The notes under the pieces are model-generated. The model worked only from the letters and a program-made list of their open reading frames with translations. It was not told where the DNA came from and did not search any database. The translations under genes and the position numbers were made by a program. DNA of 64,000 nt from Streptomyces sp. XD-27 (GTDB taxonomy: Bacteria; Actinomycetota; Actinomycetes; Streptomycetales; Streptomycetaceae): assembly GCF_030553055.1 (NCBI RefSeq), contig NZ_CP130713.1:6572001-6636000 (forward strand), in the 5' to 3' direction. Below are positions 8,531 through 17,961 of this stretch, in pieces; position 1 is the first letter of the stretch, and each line of letters begins with the position of its first letter.

Positions 8531-9624
8531 GCAGCACGACACAGAACAGAGGAGAGCTTGTGACCCCGGTGACCCCAGCTGTCGACACCGAAGGTGTCAG
8601 CGCGCTGCTGGAGCGCGGCCGCATGCTTGCCACCCCGGTGCTGCGGGCCGCCGTGGCCCGGCTGGCGCCGCCGATGGACGCCGTGGCCGCCTACCACTTC
8701 GGCTGGATCGACGCCCAGGGCCGCCCCTCCGCCGGGGACAGCGGCAAGGCCGTGCGCCCCGCGCTGGCGCTGCTCTCCGCGGAGGGCGCCGGGGCCCGCG
8801 CCGAGGTCGGCATCCCGGGCGCCGTCGCGGTCGAGCTCGTCCACAACTTCTCCCTGCTGCACGACGACCTCATGGACGGCGACGAGCAGCGCCGGCACCG
8901 GGACACCGTATGGAAGCTCTACGGCCCGGCCCAGGCGATCCTCGTCGGCGACGCGCTGGCCGCCCTCGCCAACGAGGTGCTGCTGGAGCTGGGCACCGTG
9001 GAGGCGGGCCGGGCCACCCGGCGGCTGACCACCGCGGTCCGCAAGCTCATCGACGGCCAGGCCCAGGACATCTCCTACGAGCACCGCGAGCGGGTCACCG
9101 TCGAGGAGTGCCTGGAGATGGAGGGCAACAAGACCGGCGCGCTGATCGCCGTCGCCTGCTCCATCGGCGCGGTGCTGGGCGGCGCCGACGACCGTACCGC
9201 CGACACCCTGGAGCGGTACGGCTACCACCTCGGCCTCGCGTTCCAGGCGATCGACGACCTGCTCGGCATCTGGGGCGACCCCGGGGCCACCGGCAAGCAG
9301 GCCTGGAGCGACCTGCGGCAGCGCAAGAAGTCCCTGCCGGTCGTCGCCGCGCTGGCCGCCGGCGGACCGGCCTCCGAGCAGCTCGCGGAGCTGCTCTCGG
9401 CCGACGCGCAGAAGTCCGACGCGGAGTTCATGGACTTCGACGAGGCGGAGTTCGCCACCCGCGCGGCCATGATCGAACGGGCGGGCGGACGCGAGTGGAC
9501 CTCGCAGGAGGCCCGCAGGCAGCACGCGACCGCGATCGCCGCCCTGTCGGAGGTGGAGCTGCCCGCCCGGGTGCGCGGACAGCTCGCGGCGCTCGCCGAC
9601 TTCGTCGTCGTACGAGAGAGATGA
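8527..9624 (+). CDS. Polyprenyl diphosphate synthase of the hopanoid operon
   Basis: The 365-residue class E prenyltransferase has a first Asp-rich motif LLHDDLMDGD near residue 117 and a second DDLLGIWGD. A Phe five positions before the first motif suggests a short product such as farnesyl or geranylgeranyl diphosphate. Its position between hpnE and shc argues that it supplies farnesyl diphosphate for squalene. ATG 8527 overlaps the hpnE stop by four bases. Confidence 0.9.
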   Translation: MSSTTQNRGELVTPVTPAVDTEGVSALLERGRMLATPVLRAAVARLAPPMDAVAAYHFGWIDAQGRPSAGDSGKAVRPALALLSAEGAGARAEVGIPGAVAVELVHNFSLLHDDLMDGDEQRRHRDTVWKLYGPAQAILVGDALAALANEVLLELGTVEAGRATRRLTTAVRKLIDGQAQDISYEHRERVTVEECLEMEGNKTGALIAVACSIGAVLGGADDRTADTLERYGYHLGLAFQAIDDLLGIWGDPGATGKQAWSDLRQRKKSLPVVAALAAGGPASEQLAELLSADAQKSDAEFMDFDEAEFATRAAMIERAGGREWTSQEARRQHATAIAALSEVELPARVRGQLAALADFVVVRER

Positions 9625-9692
9625 CCGCCGACGCCCGCCCCGGGCACACCGGCCACCCCGTCGGGTCCGCCCGCACCGACAACTCCATATAG
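9621..9692 (+). CDS. Very small open frame after the prenyl synthase
   Basis: A 23-codon frame (starting MTADARPGHTGH) begins at an ATGA overlap with the prenyl-synthase stop. It has no recognisable features and ends before a large hairpin. It could be a leftover of a longer gene or a coupling artefact. The only support is the overlap. Confidence 0.2.
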   Translation: MTADARPGHTGHPVGSARTDNSI

Positions 9693-9703
9693 CTCGCAGT
9701 CGC

Positions 9704-9752
9704 CGGCCGGCACCCGGCCCGGCCTCCACCGCGGAGGCCCGGATGCCGGCCG
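9704..9752 (+). promoter_or_regulatory. Large intra-operon hairpin before shc
   Basis: The outer arms (9704-9712 with 9744-9752) pair perfectly over nine bases. An inner C/G-rich stem with one bulge continues the fold. It sits in the only sizeable gap of the hopanoid operon, 50 bases before shc. It could act as a partial terminator, a processing site or an RNA stabiliser that sets the level of the cyclase. Confidence 0.55.
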
Positions 9753-9802
9753 ACACCCACCCCAGCACGGCAGACATCAGATCTCACCTGCAAGGGGACG
9801 CC

Positions 9803-11755
9803 ATGACAGCGACAACGACCGTCGAACCCTCCGAGACCCCGTCGGAGCCCGCCGCGTTGCGAGCGGCTCGCGACGCCATGGCCCGTGCCGTGGACCACCT
9901 GCTGGCCCGCCAGGACCCCGCGGGGTGGTGGAAGGGCGACCTGGAGACCAACGTCACCATGGACGCCGAGGACCTGATGCTGCGCCAGTTCCTGGGCATC
10001 CGGGACCGGGAGACCTTCGACGCCGCGGCCCGCCACATCCGCTCGCAGCAGCGCCCCGACGGCACCTGGGCCACCTTCCACGGCGGCCCGCCCGAGCTCT
10101 CCGCCACCATCGAGGCGTACGTCGCGCTCCGGCTCGCCGGCGACGAGCCCGAGGCGCCCCACATGGCCGCCTGCTCCGCCTGGGTGCGCGGCCGCGGGGG
10201 AATCGCCCGCAGCCGGGTCTTCACCCGCGTCTGGCTCGCGCTCTTCGGCTGGTGGAAGTGGGAGGACCTGCCCGAGCTGCCCCCGGAGCTCATCTACCTG
10301 CCCCCGTGGGTCCCGCTCAACATCTACGACTTCGGCTGCTGGGCCCGGCAGACGATCGTGCCGCTGACCATCGTCTCCGCCAAGCGGCCGGTGCGCCCGG
10401 CCCCGTTCGGCCTGGACGAGCTGCACACCGACCCGCGCCGCCCCGCCCCGCCGCGGCCCTGCGCGCCCGTGACCACCTGGGAGGGCGCCTTCCAGCGGCT
10501 GGACCGGCTGCTGCACGCCTACCGCGCGGTGGCCTTCCGGCCGCTGCGCCGGGCCGCGATCAAGACGGCGGCCCGCTGGATCATCGAGCGCCAGGAGAAC
10601 GACGGCTGCTGGGGCGGCATCCAGCCCCCCGCCGTCTACTCCGTCATCGCCCTGCACCTCCTCGGCTACGACCTGCGGCACCCGGTGCTGCGCGCCGGCC
10701 TGGAGTCCCTGGACCGCTTCGCCGTATGGCGGCCCGACGGGAGCCGCATGGTCGAGGCGTGCCAGTCCCCGGTCTGGGACACCTGCCTGGCCACCATCGC
10801 CCTCGCCGACGCGGGGCTCGCACCGGACCATCCCGCACTGGTCAAGGCCGCGGACTGGATGCTCGGCGAGGAGATCACCCGGCCCGGCGACTGGGCGGTA
10901 AGACGGCCCCACCTGCCCCCGGGCGGCTGGGCGTTCGAGTTCCACAACGACACCTACCCGGACATCGACGACACCGCCGAGGTCGTCCTCGCGCTGCGCC
11001 GCGTCGACCACCCCGACCCCGAGCGCGTCGAGCAGGCGATCCGGCGCGGCGTCCGCTGGAACCTCGGCATGCAGTCCAGGAGCGGCGCGTGGGGCGCCTT
11101 CGACGTGGACAACACCAGCCCGTTCCCCAACCGGCTGCCGTTCTGCGACTTCGGCGAGGTCATCGACCCGCCGTCGGCCGACGTCACCGCACACGTCGTG
11201 GAGATGCTCGCCTGGGAGGGCCGGGCCCGGGACCCGCGCACCCGGCGCGGCGTCGCCTGGCTGCTGGCCGAACAGGAGCCCGACGGATCCTGGTTCGGCC
11301 GCTGGGGCACCAACTACGTGTACGGCACCGGCTCCGCCGTCCCCGCGCTCGTCGCCGCGGGCCTGCCCGCCTCGCACCCCGCCATCCGGCGCGCCGTCCG
11401 CTGGCTGGAGCGGGTGCAGAACGACGACGGCGGCTGGGGCGAGGACCAGCGCTCCTACGACGACCCCGCCGGCTGGCGCGGCCGCGGCGCCTCGACCGCC
11501 TCCCAGACCGCGTGGGCGCTGCTCGCGCTGCTGTCGGCGGGGGAGCGGGACGGCGAGGCCGCCGAACGCGGGGTGAGCTGGCTGGCGCAGACCCAGACCG
11601 TGGACGGCACCTGGGACGAGCCGCAGTTCACCGGCACCGGCTTCCCCTGGGACTTCTCCATCAACTACCACCTGTACCGGCACGTCTTCCCGGTCACCGC
11701 GCTCGGGCGGTACGTCCACGGCGAGCCGGACTTGACCCGGTCCCGGAGACCCTGA
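9803..11755 (+). CDS. shc: Squalene-hopene cyclase
   Basis: The 650-residue class II triterpene cyclase cyclises squalene to hopene and hopanol on the inner membrane face. The catalytic acid motif DIDDTAEV is at Asp387, and several QW repeats are visible (for example QENDGCWGG, QEPDGSWFG, QNDDGGWGE). The N-terminal GWWKGDLETNVTMDAEDLMLRQFL is strongly conserved in Streptomyces SHC. I choose ATG 9803, which follows an AAGGGGA ribosome site and gives the usual MTATT N-terminus; an ATG at 9743 would add 20 residues. The stop shares one base with the hpnG start. Confidence 0.97.
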   Translation: MTATTTVEPSETPSEPAALRAARDAMARAVDHLLARQDPAGWWKGDLETNVTMDAEDLMLRQFLGIRDRETFDAAARHIRSQQRPDGTWATFHGGPPELSATIEAYVALRLAGDEPEAPHMAACSAWVRGRGGIARSRVFTRVWLALFGWWKWEDLPELPPELIYLPPWVPLNIYDFGCWARQTIVPLTIVSAKRPVRPAPFGLDELHTDPRRPAPPRPCAPVTTWEGAFQRLDRLLHAYRAVAFRPLRRAAIKTAARWIIERQENDGCWGGIQPPAVYSVIALHLLGYDLRHPVLRAGLESLDRFAVWRPDGSRMVEACQSPVWDTCLATIALADAGLAPDHPALVKAADWMLGEEITRPGDWAVRRPHLPPGGWAFEFHNDTYPDIDDTAEVVLALRRVDHPDPERVEQAIRRGVRWNLGMQSRSGAWGAFDVDNTSPFPNRLPFCDFGEVIDPPSADVTAHVVEMLAWEGRARDPRTRRGVAWLLAEQEPDGSWFGRWGTNYVYGTGSAVPALVAAGLPASHPAIRRAVRWLERVQNDDGGWGEDQRSYDDPAGWRGRGASTASQTAWALLALLSAGERDGEAAERGVSWLAQTQTVDGTWDEPQFTGTGFPWDFSINYHLYRHVFPVTALGRYVHGEPDLTRSRRP

Positions 11756-12441
11756 TGCCCGCGGAACCGGCCTCGCCGCCGGGCGCCGTACCGCTGCTGA
11801 TCGCCTGCGCGCTCGGCATCGAGCGGCTCGCGCTGCGCGGGGCTGAGCGCCCGGGACTACCCGGCCCCGTCACCGTGCTGCGCACCGGCATGGGCCCGCA
11901 GGCCGCCGAGCGCACGGTGGGCCGGGCGCTGGCCGCGGCGGGCCCGGCGGCGCGGGACACGGCCGTCATCGCCACCGGGTTCTGCGCGGGCCTGGCCCCC
12001 GGGATGCACCCCGGCGACCTCGTCGTCGCCGAGGAGACCCGCGACGAGCACGGCCGTACCCGTTGCGCCGGCAGCGACACGCTGATCGCCGCCCTGACCG
12101 CTCTGTCCTCGCGTTCCGCGCTGTCCCGCGGCGACGCCCCGCGCGCCCTGCACACCGGGCCGCTGGTCGGCTCCGGGCAGGTGGTGCGCGGCGCGCGGCG
12201 CGCGCGGCTGCGGGCCACCGGAGCGATCGCGGTGGACATGGAGTCCGCCGCCACCCTGCGCACCGCGGCGGCGGCCGGGGTGCGTCCGGTTGCGGCCGTC
12301 CGGGTGGTCGTGGACGCTCCTGAACATGAACTCGTCCGTATCGGAACCTTGCGCGGTGGAATATCGGCTTTCCGCGTACTACGCACACTGCTTCCGGCGT
12401 TCTTCGAATGGCACCGTTCTCTGCCGCTCCCCAGGAGGTGA
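11755..12441 (+). CDS. hpnG: Nucleoside phosphorylase-like HpnG
   Basis: The 228-residue protein belongs to the purine nucleoside phosphorylase/MTA nucleosidase superfamily. In hopanoid side-chain synthesis HpnG removes adenine from adenosylhopane. The block TGFCAGLAPGMHPGDLVVAEE and the AVDMESAAT motif, which binds the ribose, are typical of that fold. Translation is coupled to shc by TGATG. Five bases separate it from hpnH. Confidence 0.9.
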   Translation: MPAEPASPPGAVPLLIACALGIERLALRGAERPGLPGPVTVLRTGMGPQAAERTVGRALAAAGPAARDTAVIATGFCAGLAPGMHPGDLVVAEETRDEHGRTRCAGSDTLIAALTALSSRSALSRGDAPRALHTGPLVGSGQVVRGARRARLRATGAIAVDMESAATLRTAAAAGVRPVAAVRVVVDAPEHELVRIGTLRGGISAFRVLRTLLPAFFEWHRSLPLPRR

Positions 12442-12446
12442 GCTAG

Positions 12447-13472
12447 ATGGCCATGCCGCTCCGTCAGTCCATCCGGGTCGCGACGTATCTCTTCGAGCAG
12501 AAGGTGATCCGTCGGCGTGAGAAGTTCCCGCTCATCGTGGAACTCGAACCGCTCTATGCCTGCAATCTGAAATGCGAGGGGTGCGGCAAGATCCAGCACC
12601 CGGCCGGCGTGCTCAAGCAGCGCATGCCGGTGGCCCAGGCGGTCGGCGCGGTCCTGGAGTCCGGGGCGCCCATGGTCTCCATCGCCGGCGGCGAACCGCT
12701 GATGCACCCGCAGATCGACGAGATCGTCCGGCAGCTCGTGGCCCGGCGGCGGTATGTCTTCCTGTGCACCAACGCGATGCTGCTGCGCAAGAAGATGGAC
12801 CTGTTCCGCCCGTCGCCCTATTTCGCGTTCGCGGTGCACATCGACGGGCTGCGGGAGCGGCACGACGAGTCGGTGGCGAAGGAGGGCGTCTTCGACGAGG
12901 CGGTGGCGGCGATCAAGGAGGCCAAGCGGCGCGGTTTCCGGACCACCACCAACTCGACGTTCTTCAACACCGACACCCCGCAGACCGTCATCGAAGTGCT
13001 GAACTTCCTCAATGACGACCTGCGGGTCGACGAGATGATGATCTCGCCCGCCTACGCCTATGAGAAGGCGCCCGACCAGGACCATTTCCTGGGTGTGGAG
13101 CAGACCCGTGAGCTGTTCCGGAAGTCCTTCTCAGGCGGCAACAGAAAGCGCTGGCGGCTCAATCACAGCCCGCTCTTCCTGGATTTCCTGGAGGGCCGGA
13201 CCGATTTCCCGTGCACGGCCTGGGGCATTCCCAACTACTCCCTCTTCGGCTGGCAGCGCCCCTGCTATCTGATGGCCGACGGCTACGTTCCGACGTACCG
13301 CCAGTTGGTCGAAGAGACCGACTGGGAGAAGTACGGACGGGGCAAGGACCCGCGCTGCGACAACTGCATGGCGCACTGCGGCTACGAGCCGACCGCCGTG
13401 ATCGCCACCATGGGCTCGCTGAAGGAGTCGCTGCGCGCGGCCCGCGAGACCCTGAGCGGAAACCGCGGGTGA
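12447..13472 (+). CDS. hpnH: Adenosylhopane synthase HpnH (radical SAM)
   Basis: The 341-residue radical SAM enzyme attaches a 5'-deoxyadenosyl group to hopene, the first step of C35 side-chain formation. The [4Fe-4S] cluster motif uses Cys39, Cys43 and Cys46 (CNLKCEGC). A SPASM-like C-terminus has Cys residues in RCDNCMAHCGYE. A strong AGGAGGTGA ribosome site precedes ATG 12447 and overlaps the end of hpnG. In some Streptomyces an ispG gene follows hpnH; here dxs follows directly. Confidence 0.96.
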   Translation: MAMPLRQSIRVATYLFEQKVIRRREKFPLIVELEPLYACNLKCEGCGKIQHPAGVLKQRMPVAQAVGAVLESGAPMVSIAGGEPLMHPQIDEIVRQLVARRRYVFLCTNAMLLRKKMDLFRPSPYFAFAVHIDGLRERHDESVAKEGVFDEAVAAIKEAKRRGFRTTTNSTFFNTDTPQTVIEVLNFLNDDLRVDEMMISPAYAYEKAPDQDHFLGVEQTRELFRKSFSGGNRKRWRLNHSPLFLDFLEGRTDFPCTAWGIPNYSLFGWQRPCYLMADGYVPTYRQLVEETDWEKYGRGKDPRCDNCMAHCGYEPTAVIATMGSLKESLRAARETLSGNRG

Positions 13473-13525
13473 GGCCGGGACCCCCGACGTGACCGCGAAC
13501 TGAACCAGGCAGAGGGGGATCGACC

Positions 13526-15466
13526 ATGTCGCTCTTGGAGACCATCCGCGGACCGCGCGACCTCAAGGCCCTGCCCGCCGGACGCCTCGCCGAGCTCGCC
13601 GCCGAGATCCGCGAGTTCCTCGTCCACGCCGTGGCCAGAACCGGCGGCCACCTCGGGCCCAACCTCGGGGTCGTCGAGCTGTCGATCGCCCTGCACCGGG
13701 TCTTCGACTCGCCCGCCGACCGCATCCTGTGGGACACCGGGCACCAGTCCTACGTGCACAAGCTGCTCACCGGCCGCCAGGACTTCTCCAAGCTCCGGGG
13801 CAAGGGCGGCCTGTCCGGCTACCCCTCGCGGGCCGAGTCCGAGCACGACGTCATCGAGAACAGCCACGCCTCCACCGTCCTGGGCTGGGCCGACGGCCTG
13901 GCCAAGGCCAACGAGGTCCTCGGCCGCACCGACCGCCGTATCGTCGCGGTCATCGGCGACGGCGCGCTGACCGGCGGCATGGCGTGGGAGGCGCTGAACA
14001 ACATCGCCGCCGTCAAGGACCGCCCGCTGGTCATCGTCGTCAACGACAACGAGCGCTCCTACGCCCCGACCATCGGCGGCCTCGCCCACCATCTGGCCAC
14101 CCTGCGCACCACCGACGGCTACGAACGCGTCCTGGCCTGGGGCAAGGACGTGCTGCGGCGCACCCCCGTCGTCGGACAGCCGCTGTACGGATCGCTGCAC
14201 GGCGCCAAGAAGGGCATCAAGGACACCTTCGCGCCGCAGGGCCTGTTCGAGGACCTGGGGCTGAAGTACCTCGGCCCCGTCGACGGCCACGACACCGCCG
14301 CCCTGGAGACCGCCCTGCGGCACGCCCGGCGCTTCCGCGGACCCGTCCTGGTGCACTGCATCACCGAGAAGGGCCGCGGCTACCGGCCCGCCCTGGAGGA
14401 CGAGGCCGACCGCTTCCACACCGTCGGGGTCGTGGACCCGCGCACCGGCGCGCCGCTGGCCCCCGCGGCCGGCCGGTCGTGGACGTCGGTCTTCGGCGAG
14501 GAGATGGTGCGGATCGGCGCCGAGCGGCCCGACGTGGTGGCGCTCACGGCGGCGATGCTGCACCCGGTCGGCCTCACCGCGTTCGCCGCGAGGTACCCGG
14601 ACCGGGTGTGGGACGTGGGCATCGCCGAGCAGCACGCGGCCGTCACCGCCGCCGGGCTCGCGACCGGCGGCCTGCACCCGGTCGTCGCCGTCTACGCCAC
14701 CTTCCTCAACCGGGCCTTCGACCAGATCCTGATGGACGTGGCGCTGCACCGATGCGGCGTGACGTTCGTCCTGGACCGGGCGGGGGTCACCGGCACCGAC
14801 GGACCCAGCCACAACGGCATGTGGGACATGGCGGTCCTCCAGGTCGTCCCGGGCCTGCGGATCGCCGCCCCGCGCGACGCGGACCAACTGCGCGCCCAGC
14901 TCCGCGAAGCCGTCGACGTGGCCGACGCGCCCACGGTCGTCCGCTATCCGAAGGAGTCGGTGGGGGAGCGGATCCCCGCGCTGGCGCGCGTCGGCGGCAT
15001 GGACGTACTGCGGCGGCCCGAGGAGCCGGACCGCGTCGGGGGACCGGGCTTCGGCGACGAGGCGTCCGGCGGCGGCGACATCGTCGACGTACTGATCGTC
15101 GCGGTCGGCGTGATGGCGGGCGTCGCCCTGGACGCCGCCGCGCTGCTCGCCGAGCGCGGCACCGGCTGCACGGTCGTCGATCCCCGCTGGGTCAAACCCG
15201 TCGACCCCGCCCTGCCGCCGCTCGCCGCCCGCCACCGGTGCGTCGCCGTCATCGAGGACAACATCCGCAGCGCGGGCGTGGGCGCCGCGGTCTGCCAGGC
15301 CCTGCGCGACGCCGGAATCGATCTGCCGGTGCGCACCTTCGGCATCCCCGAGCAGTTCCTCGCGCACGCCAAGCGCGGCGAGGTGCTCGCCGACATCGGG
15401 CTGACCCCCGCCGAGATCGCGGGCCGGATCAGCGCCACCCTCGCCGCGAAGGAGACCGGCGTATGA
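13526..15466 (+). CDS. dxs: 1-deoxy-D-xylulose-5-phosphate synthase
   Basis: The 646-residue thiamine-diphosphate enzyme joins pyruvate and glyceraldehyde-3-phosphate at the entry of the MEP pathway. The ThDP-binding [16 protein letters not shown] motif is near residue 150, and the transketolase pyrimidine and C-terminal domains follow ([23 protein letters not shown]). Its place in the hopanoid operon suggests a dedicated supply of C5 units, probably in addition to a housekeeping copy elsewhere. The stop overlaps hpnO by ATGA. Confidence 0.96.
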   Translation: MSLLETIRGPRDLKALPAGRLAELAAEIREFLVHAVARTGGHLGPNLGVVELSIALHRVFDSPADRILWDTGHQSYVHKLLTGRQDFSKLRGKGGLSGYPSRAESEHDVIENSHASTVLGWADGLAKANEVLGRTDRRIVAVIGDGALTGGMAWEALNNIAAVKDRPLVIVVNDNERSYAPTIGGLAHHLATLRTTDGYERVLAWGKDVLRRTPVVGQPLYGSLHGAKKGIKDTFAPQGLFEDLGLKYLGPVDGHDTAALETALRHARRFRGPVLVHCITEKGRGYRPALEDEADRFHTVGVVDPRTGAPLAPAAGRSWTSVFGEEMVRIGAERPDVVALTAAMLHPVGLTAFAARYPDRVWDVGIAEQHAAVTAAGLATGGLHPVVAVYATFLNRAFDQILMDVALHRCGVTFVLDRAGVTGTDGPSHNGMWDMAVLQVVPGLRIAAPRDADQLRAQLREAVDVADAPTVVRYPKESVGERIPALARVGGMDVLRRPEEPDRVGGPGFGDEASGGGDIVDVLIVAVGVMAGVALDAAALLAERGTGCTVVDPRWVKPVDPALPPLAARHRCVAVIEDNIRSAGVGAAVCQALRDAGIDLPVRTFGIPEQFLAHAKRGEVLADIGLTPAEIAGRISATLAAKETGV

Positions 15467-16908
15467 CCTCCCCCGAGCGGGCCTCGACCGAGCGGGACGC
15501 CACCGAGCGGGCCTCCACCGAGCGGGGCTCAGGCTTCGACCTCGGGAAGCTGCTCGCCGAGCGCGGAGCCGAGCGATACGACCTGCACACCCGCCATCTC
15601 AACCACCAACTGCCGCGTATGCTGCGCACCATCGGCTTCGACCTGGTCTACGAGCGGGCCGAGGGCGCGTACTTCTGGGACGCCGACGGCCGGGACTACC
15701 TCGACATGCTCGCCGGGTTCGGCGTCATGGGCGTGGGCCGCCACCACCCCGTCGTACGCCAGGCCCTGCACGACGTGCTGGACGCGGGCCTTGCCGACCT
15801 GACCCGCTTCGACTGCCCGCTGCTGCCCGGCCTGCTGGCCGAGCGGCTGCTGGGCCACGCGCCCCACCTGGACCGGGTGTTCTTCGGCAACAGCGGTACG
15901 GAAGCCGTCGAGACGGCCCTGAAGTTCGCCCGCCTCGCCACCGGCAGGCCGCGCGTGCTGTACTGCGCGCACGCCTTCCACGGGCTGACGACCGGCGCCC
16001 TGTCGGTCAACGGCGAGGACACCTTCCGCAAGGGCTTCGACCCGCTGCTGCCGGACACCGCCGTCCCGCTGGGCGATCTGGACGCGCTGGAGCGCGAGCT
16101 GCGGCGCGGGGACGTCGCGGCGTTCATCGTCGAGCCGATCCAGGGCAAGGGCGTCCACCCCGCGCCCCCCGGCTACCTGCGCGCCGCCCAGGAACTGCTG
16201 CACCGCCACAAGGCCCTGCTCATCGCCGACGAGGTGCAGACCGGACTGGGCAGGACCGGGGACTTCTTCGCCTACCAGCACGAGGACGGCGTGGCCCCGG
16301 ACCTGGTCTGCGTCGCCAAGGCCCTGTCGGGCGGGTACGTTCCCGTGGGCGCCACCCTGGGCAGGGACTGGATCTTCAGACGCGTCTACTCCTCCATGGA
16401 CCGGGTGCTCGTCCACTCGGCGAGCTTCGGCTCCAACGCCCAGGCCATGGCGGCGGGTCTGGCCGTGCTCGCGGTCATGGAGGACGAGGAGCTCACGGCG
16501 AACGCCCGGGCCACCGGAGATCTCCTGCGCACCCGCCTGGCCGCGCTGATCGACCGCTACGAGCTGCTGCACGACGTGCGCGGGCGCGGCCTGATGATCG
16601 GCATCGAGTTCGGCCGCCCCCGGTCGCTGGCGCTGCGCGGCCGCTGGACCATGCTCCAGGCGGCGCGCAAGGGCCTGTTCGCGCAGATGGTCGTGGTGCC
16701 GCTGCTGCGTCGGCACCGCATCCTGACCCAGGTCTCCGGCGACCACATGGAGGTCATCAAGCTCATCCCGCCGCTGATCATCGGCGAGCGGGAAGTGGAC
16801 CGCTTCGTCGCGGCGTTCACGGCCGTGATGGACGACGCCCACACCGGCGGCGGCCTGATGTGGGACTTCGGCCGCACGCTGGTGAAGCAGGCGGTGGCGG
16901 GGCGCTGA
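15463..16908 (+). CDS. hpnO: Class III aminotransferase HpnO
   Basis: The 481-residue PLP enzyme resembles ornithine/acetylornithine aminotransferases. In hopanoid producers HpnO aminates ribosylhopane to aminobacteriohopanetriol. PLP contacts are visible in [17 protein letters not shown] and [13 protein letters not shown], and the Schiff-base lysine is in [13 protein letters not shown]. The first 25 residues are a low-complexity repeat of five-residue units (ERAST-like) that the catalytic fold does not need. It is the last gene of the operon and faces a phosphatase on the other strand 30 bases away. Confidence 0.92.
   Translation: MTSPERASTERDATERASTERGSGFDLGKLLAERGAERYDLHTRHLNHQLPRMLRTIGFDLVYERAEGAYFWDADGRDYLDMLAGFGVMGVGRHHPVVRQALHDVLDAGLADLTRFDCPLLPGLLAERLLGHAPHLDRVFFGNSGTEAVETALKFARLATGRPRVLYCAHAFHGLTTGALSVNGEDTFRKGFDPLLPDTAVPLGDLDALERELRRGDVAAFIVEPIQGKGVHPAPPGYLRAAQELLHRHKALLIADEVQTGLGRTGDFFAYQHEDGVAPDLVCVAKALSGGYVPVGATLGRDWIFRRVYSSMDRVLVHSASFGSNAQAMAAGLAVLAVMEDEELTANARATGDLLRTRLAALIDRYELLHDVRGRGLMIGIEFGRPRSLALRGRWTMLQAARKGLFAQMVVVPLLRRHRILTQVSGDHMEVIKLIPPLIIGEREVDRFVAAFTAVMDDAHTGGGLMWDFGRTLVKQAVAGR
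15475..15534 (+). repeat. 15-bp tandem repeat in the 5' end of hpnO
   Basis: Four imperfect copies of a 15-base unit such as GAGCGGGCCTCGACC run head to tail and encode ERAST-like pentapeptides. The repeat lies in the disordered N-terminus of HpnO, so copy number could vary without frame loss. Confidence 0.8.
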
Positions 16909-16938
16909 GCCGTCAGTCGGTGCGCAGCGCGCTGAGCG

Positions 16939-17748
16939 TCAGTCGGTGAGCAGCCGGGCCCGCAGCCGCTCGCGCGTCGGCGCGTCCAGCCCGAGGCCCC
17001 GCGTGAGGTAGCTCTCCGTACCGCCCCAGGTCTCCTCGATCGCCCCGTACGCCGCCGCCAGGTACTCCAGGCGGGCGTCGAACAGCGGGCTGAGCAGCTC
17101 CAGCGCCTCCGGCGACATGGCGTCGCCCGAGGTGGTCGTGCGCCACACCTTGTATCGGCGGTGGGCGGCACCGGACTCCAGGTAGTCGGCCTCGATGGCA
17201 TCCCGGTCGACCCCCAGCGCGAGCAGGGTGACGGCGACGGACAGCCCGGCGCGGTCCTTGCCCGCCGAACAGTGCAGCAGCGCGGGCGAGCTGCCGTCGG
17301 CCAGCGCGCTCAGCAGCCGTCCGTGCTCGGCGGTACGGGTGCGGATGATCTCCCCGTACGAGGCGGTCATGCGGCCCGCGGCCCGCCCGTCGCCGAGCAG
17401 CTCGCGCAGCGTGGCCAGGTCGCCCTCGCGCACCATGGCCCAGAAGCCCGCCCCGTCGGCCGGGTCGCTGAGCGGGATGTTCACGTTCCGCACGCCGGTG
17501 AGCGTCACGTCCGGGCCCTCGATCCCGATGTCCGCGGCGTTGCGGAAGTCGAAGATCGTGTGCAGGCCGAGGGTGTCGAGGAAGGCCGCGTCCTGCTCGG
17601 TCGCGGACGCCAGATGACCGCTGCGGAACAGCACGCCGTTCCGGACCCGCCGCCCGTCGACGGTGGGCAGACCGCCCACGTCGCGGAAGTTGCGCACGCC
17701 CGCGAGTTCGGGCTCGACCGACGGGACCTGCGGGCTCTGCTGCGTCAC
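16939..17748 (-). CDS. Tyrosine-protein phosphatase (PtpB/Y_phosphatase3-like)
   Basis: The 269-residue protein carries the signature HCSAGKDRAG with catalytic Cys160 and Arg166, the extended P-loop of MptpB-type dual phosphatases. The N-terminal NFRDVGG motif is the family hallmark. These enzymes act on phosphotyrosine and in some cases phosphoinositides. The GTG at 17748 follows a GAGGAG ribosome site; an upstream ATG at 17784 is in frame but weaker. It is transcribed towards hpnO. Confidence 0.9.
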   Translation of the reverse strand: MTQQSPQVPSVEPELAGVRNFRDVGGLPTVDGRRVRNGVLFRSGHLASATEQDAAFLDTLGLHTIFDFRNAADIGIEGPDVTLTGVRNVNIPLSDPADGAGFWAMVREGDLATLRELLGDGRAAGRMTASYGEIIRTRTAEHGRLLSALADGSSPALLHCSAGKDRAGLSVAVTLLALGVDRDAIEADYLESGAAHRRYKVWRTTTSGDAMSPEALELLSPLFDARLEYLAAAYGAIEETWGGTESYLTRGLGLDAPTRERLRARLLTD

Positions 17749-17961
17749 GGGCACTCCTCGTGGATCTCTCGCCGGTGCCGCCACCGGCGTTGCGGCTCAT
17801 ACGGACCAGCGGCTCTGCCGACCTTACGACATGCGTTTCGGCGGAAAGAGGATCGTCTGTATTCCGCATTCGGCAAAACTGACCGGGTGGGATAGATCAC
17901 CCTTCGTCAACCCCTGGTTACGGTGGCGTAAGTCACTTCCGAACGTGAAAGATGTACTGAC

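Noticed and set aside
13729..15462. Plus-strand open frame upstream of and in frame with hpnO
   Set aside because: This part is an Arg/Pro-rich shadow of dxs. The real gene starts at the ATGA overlap at 15463.
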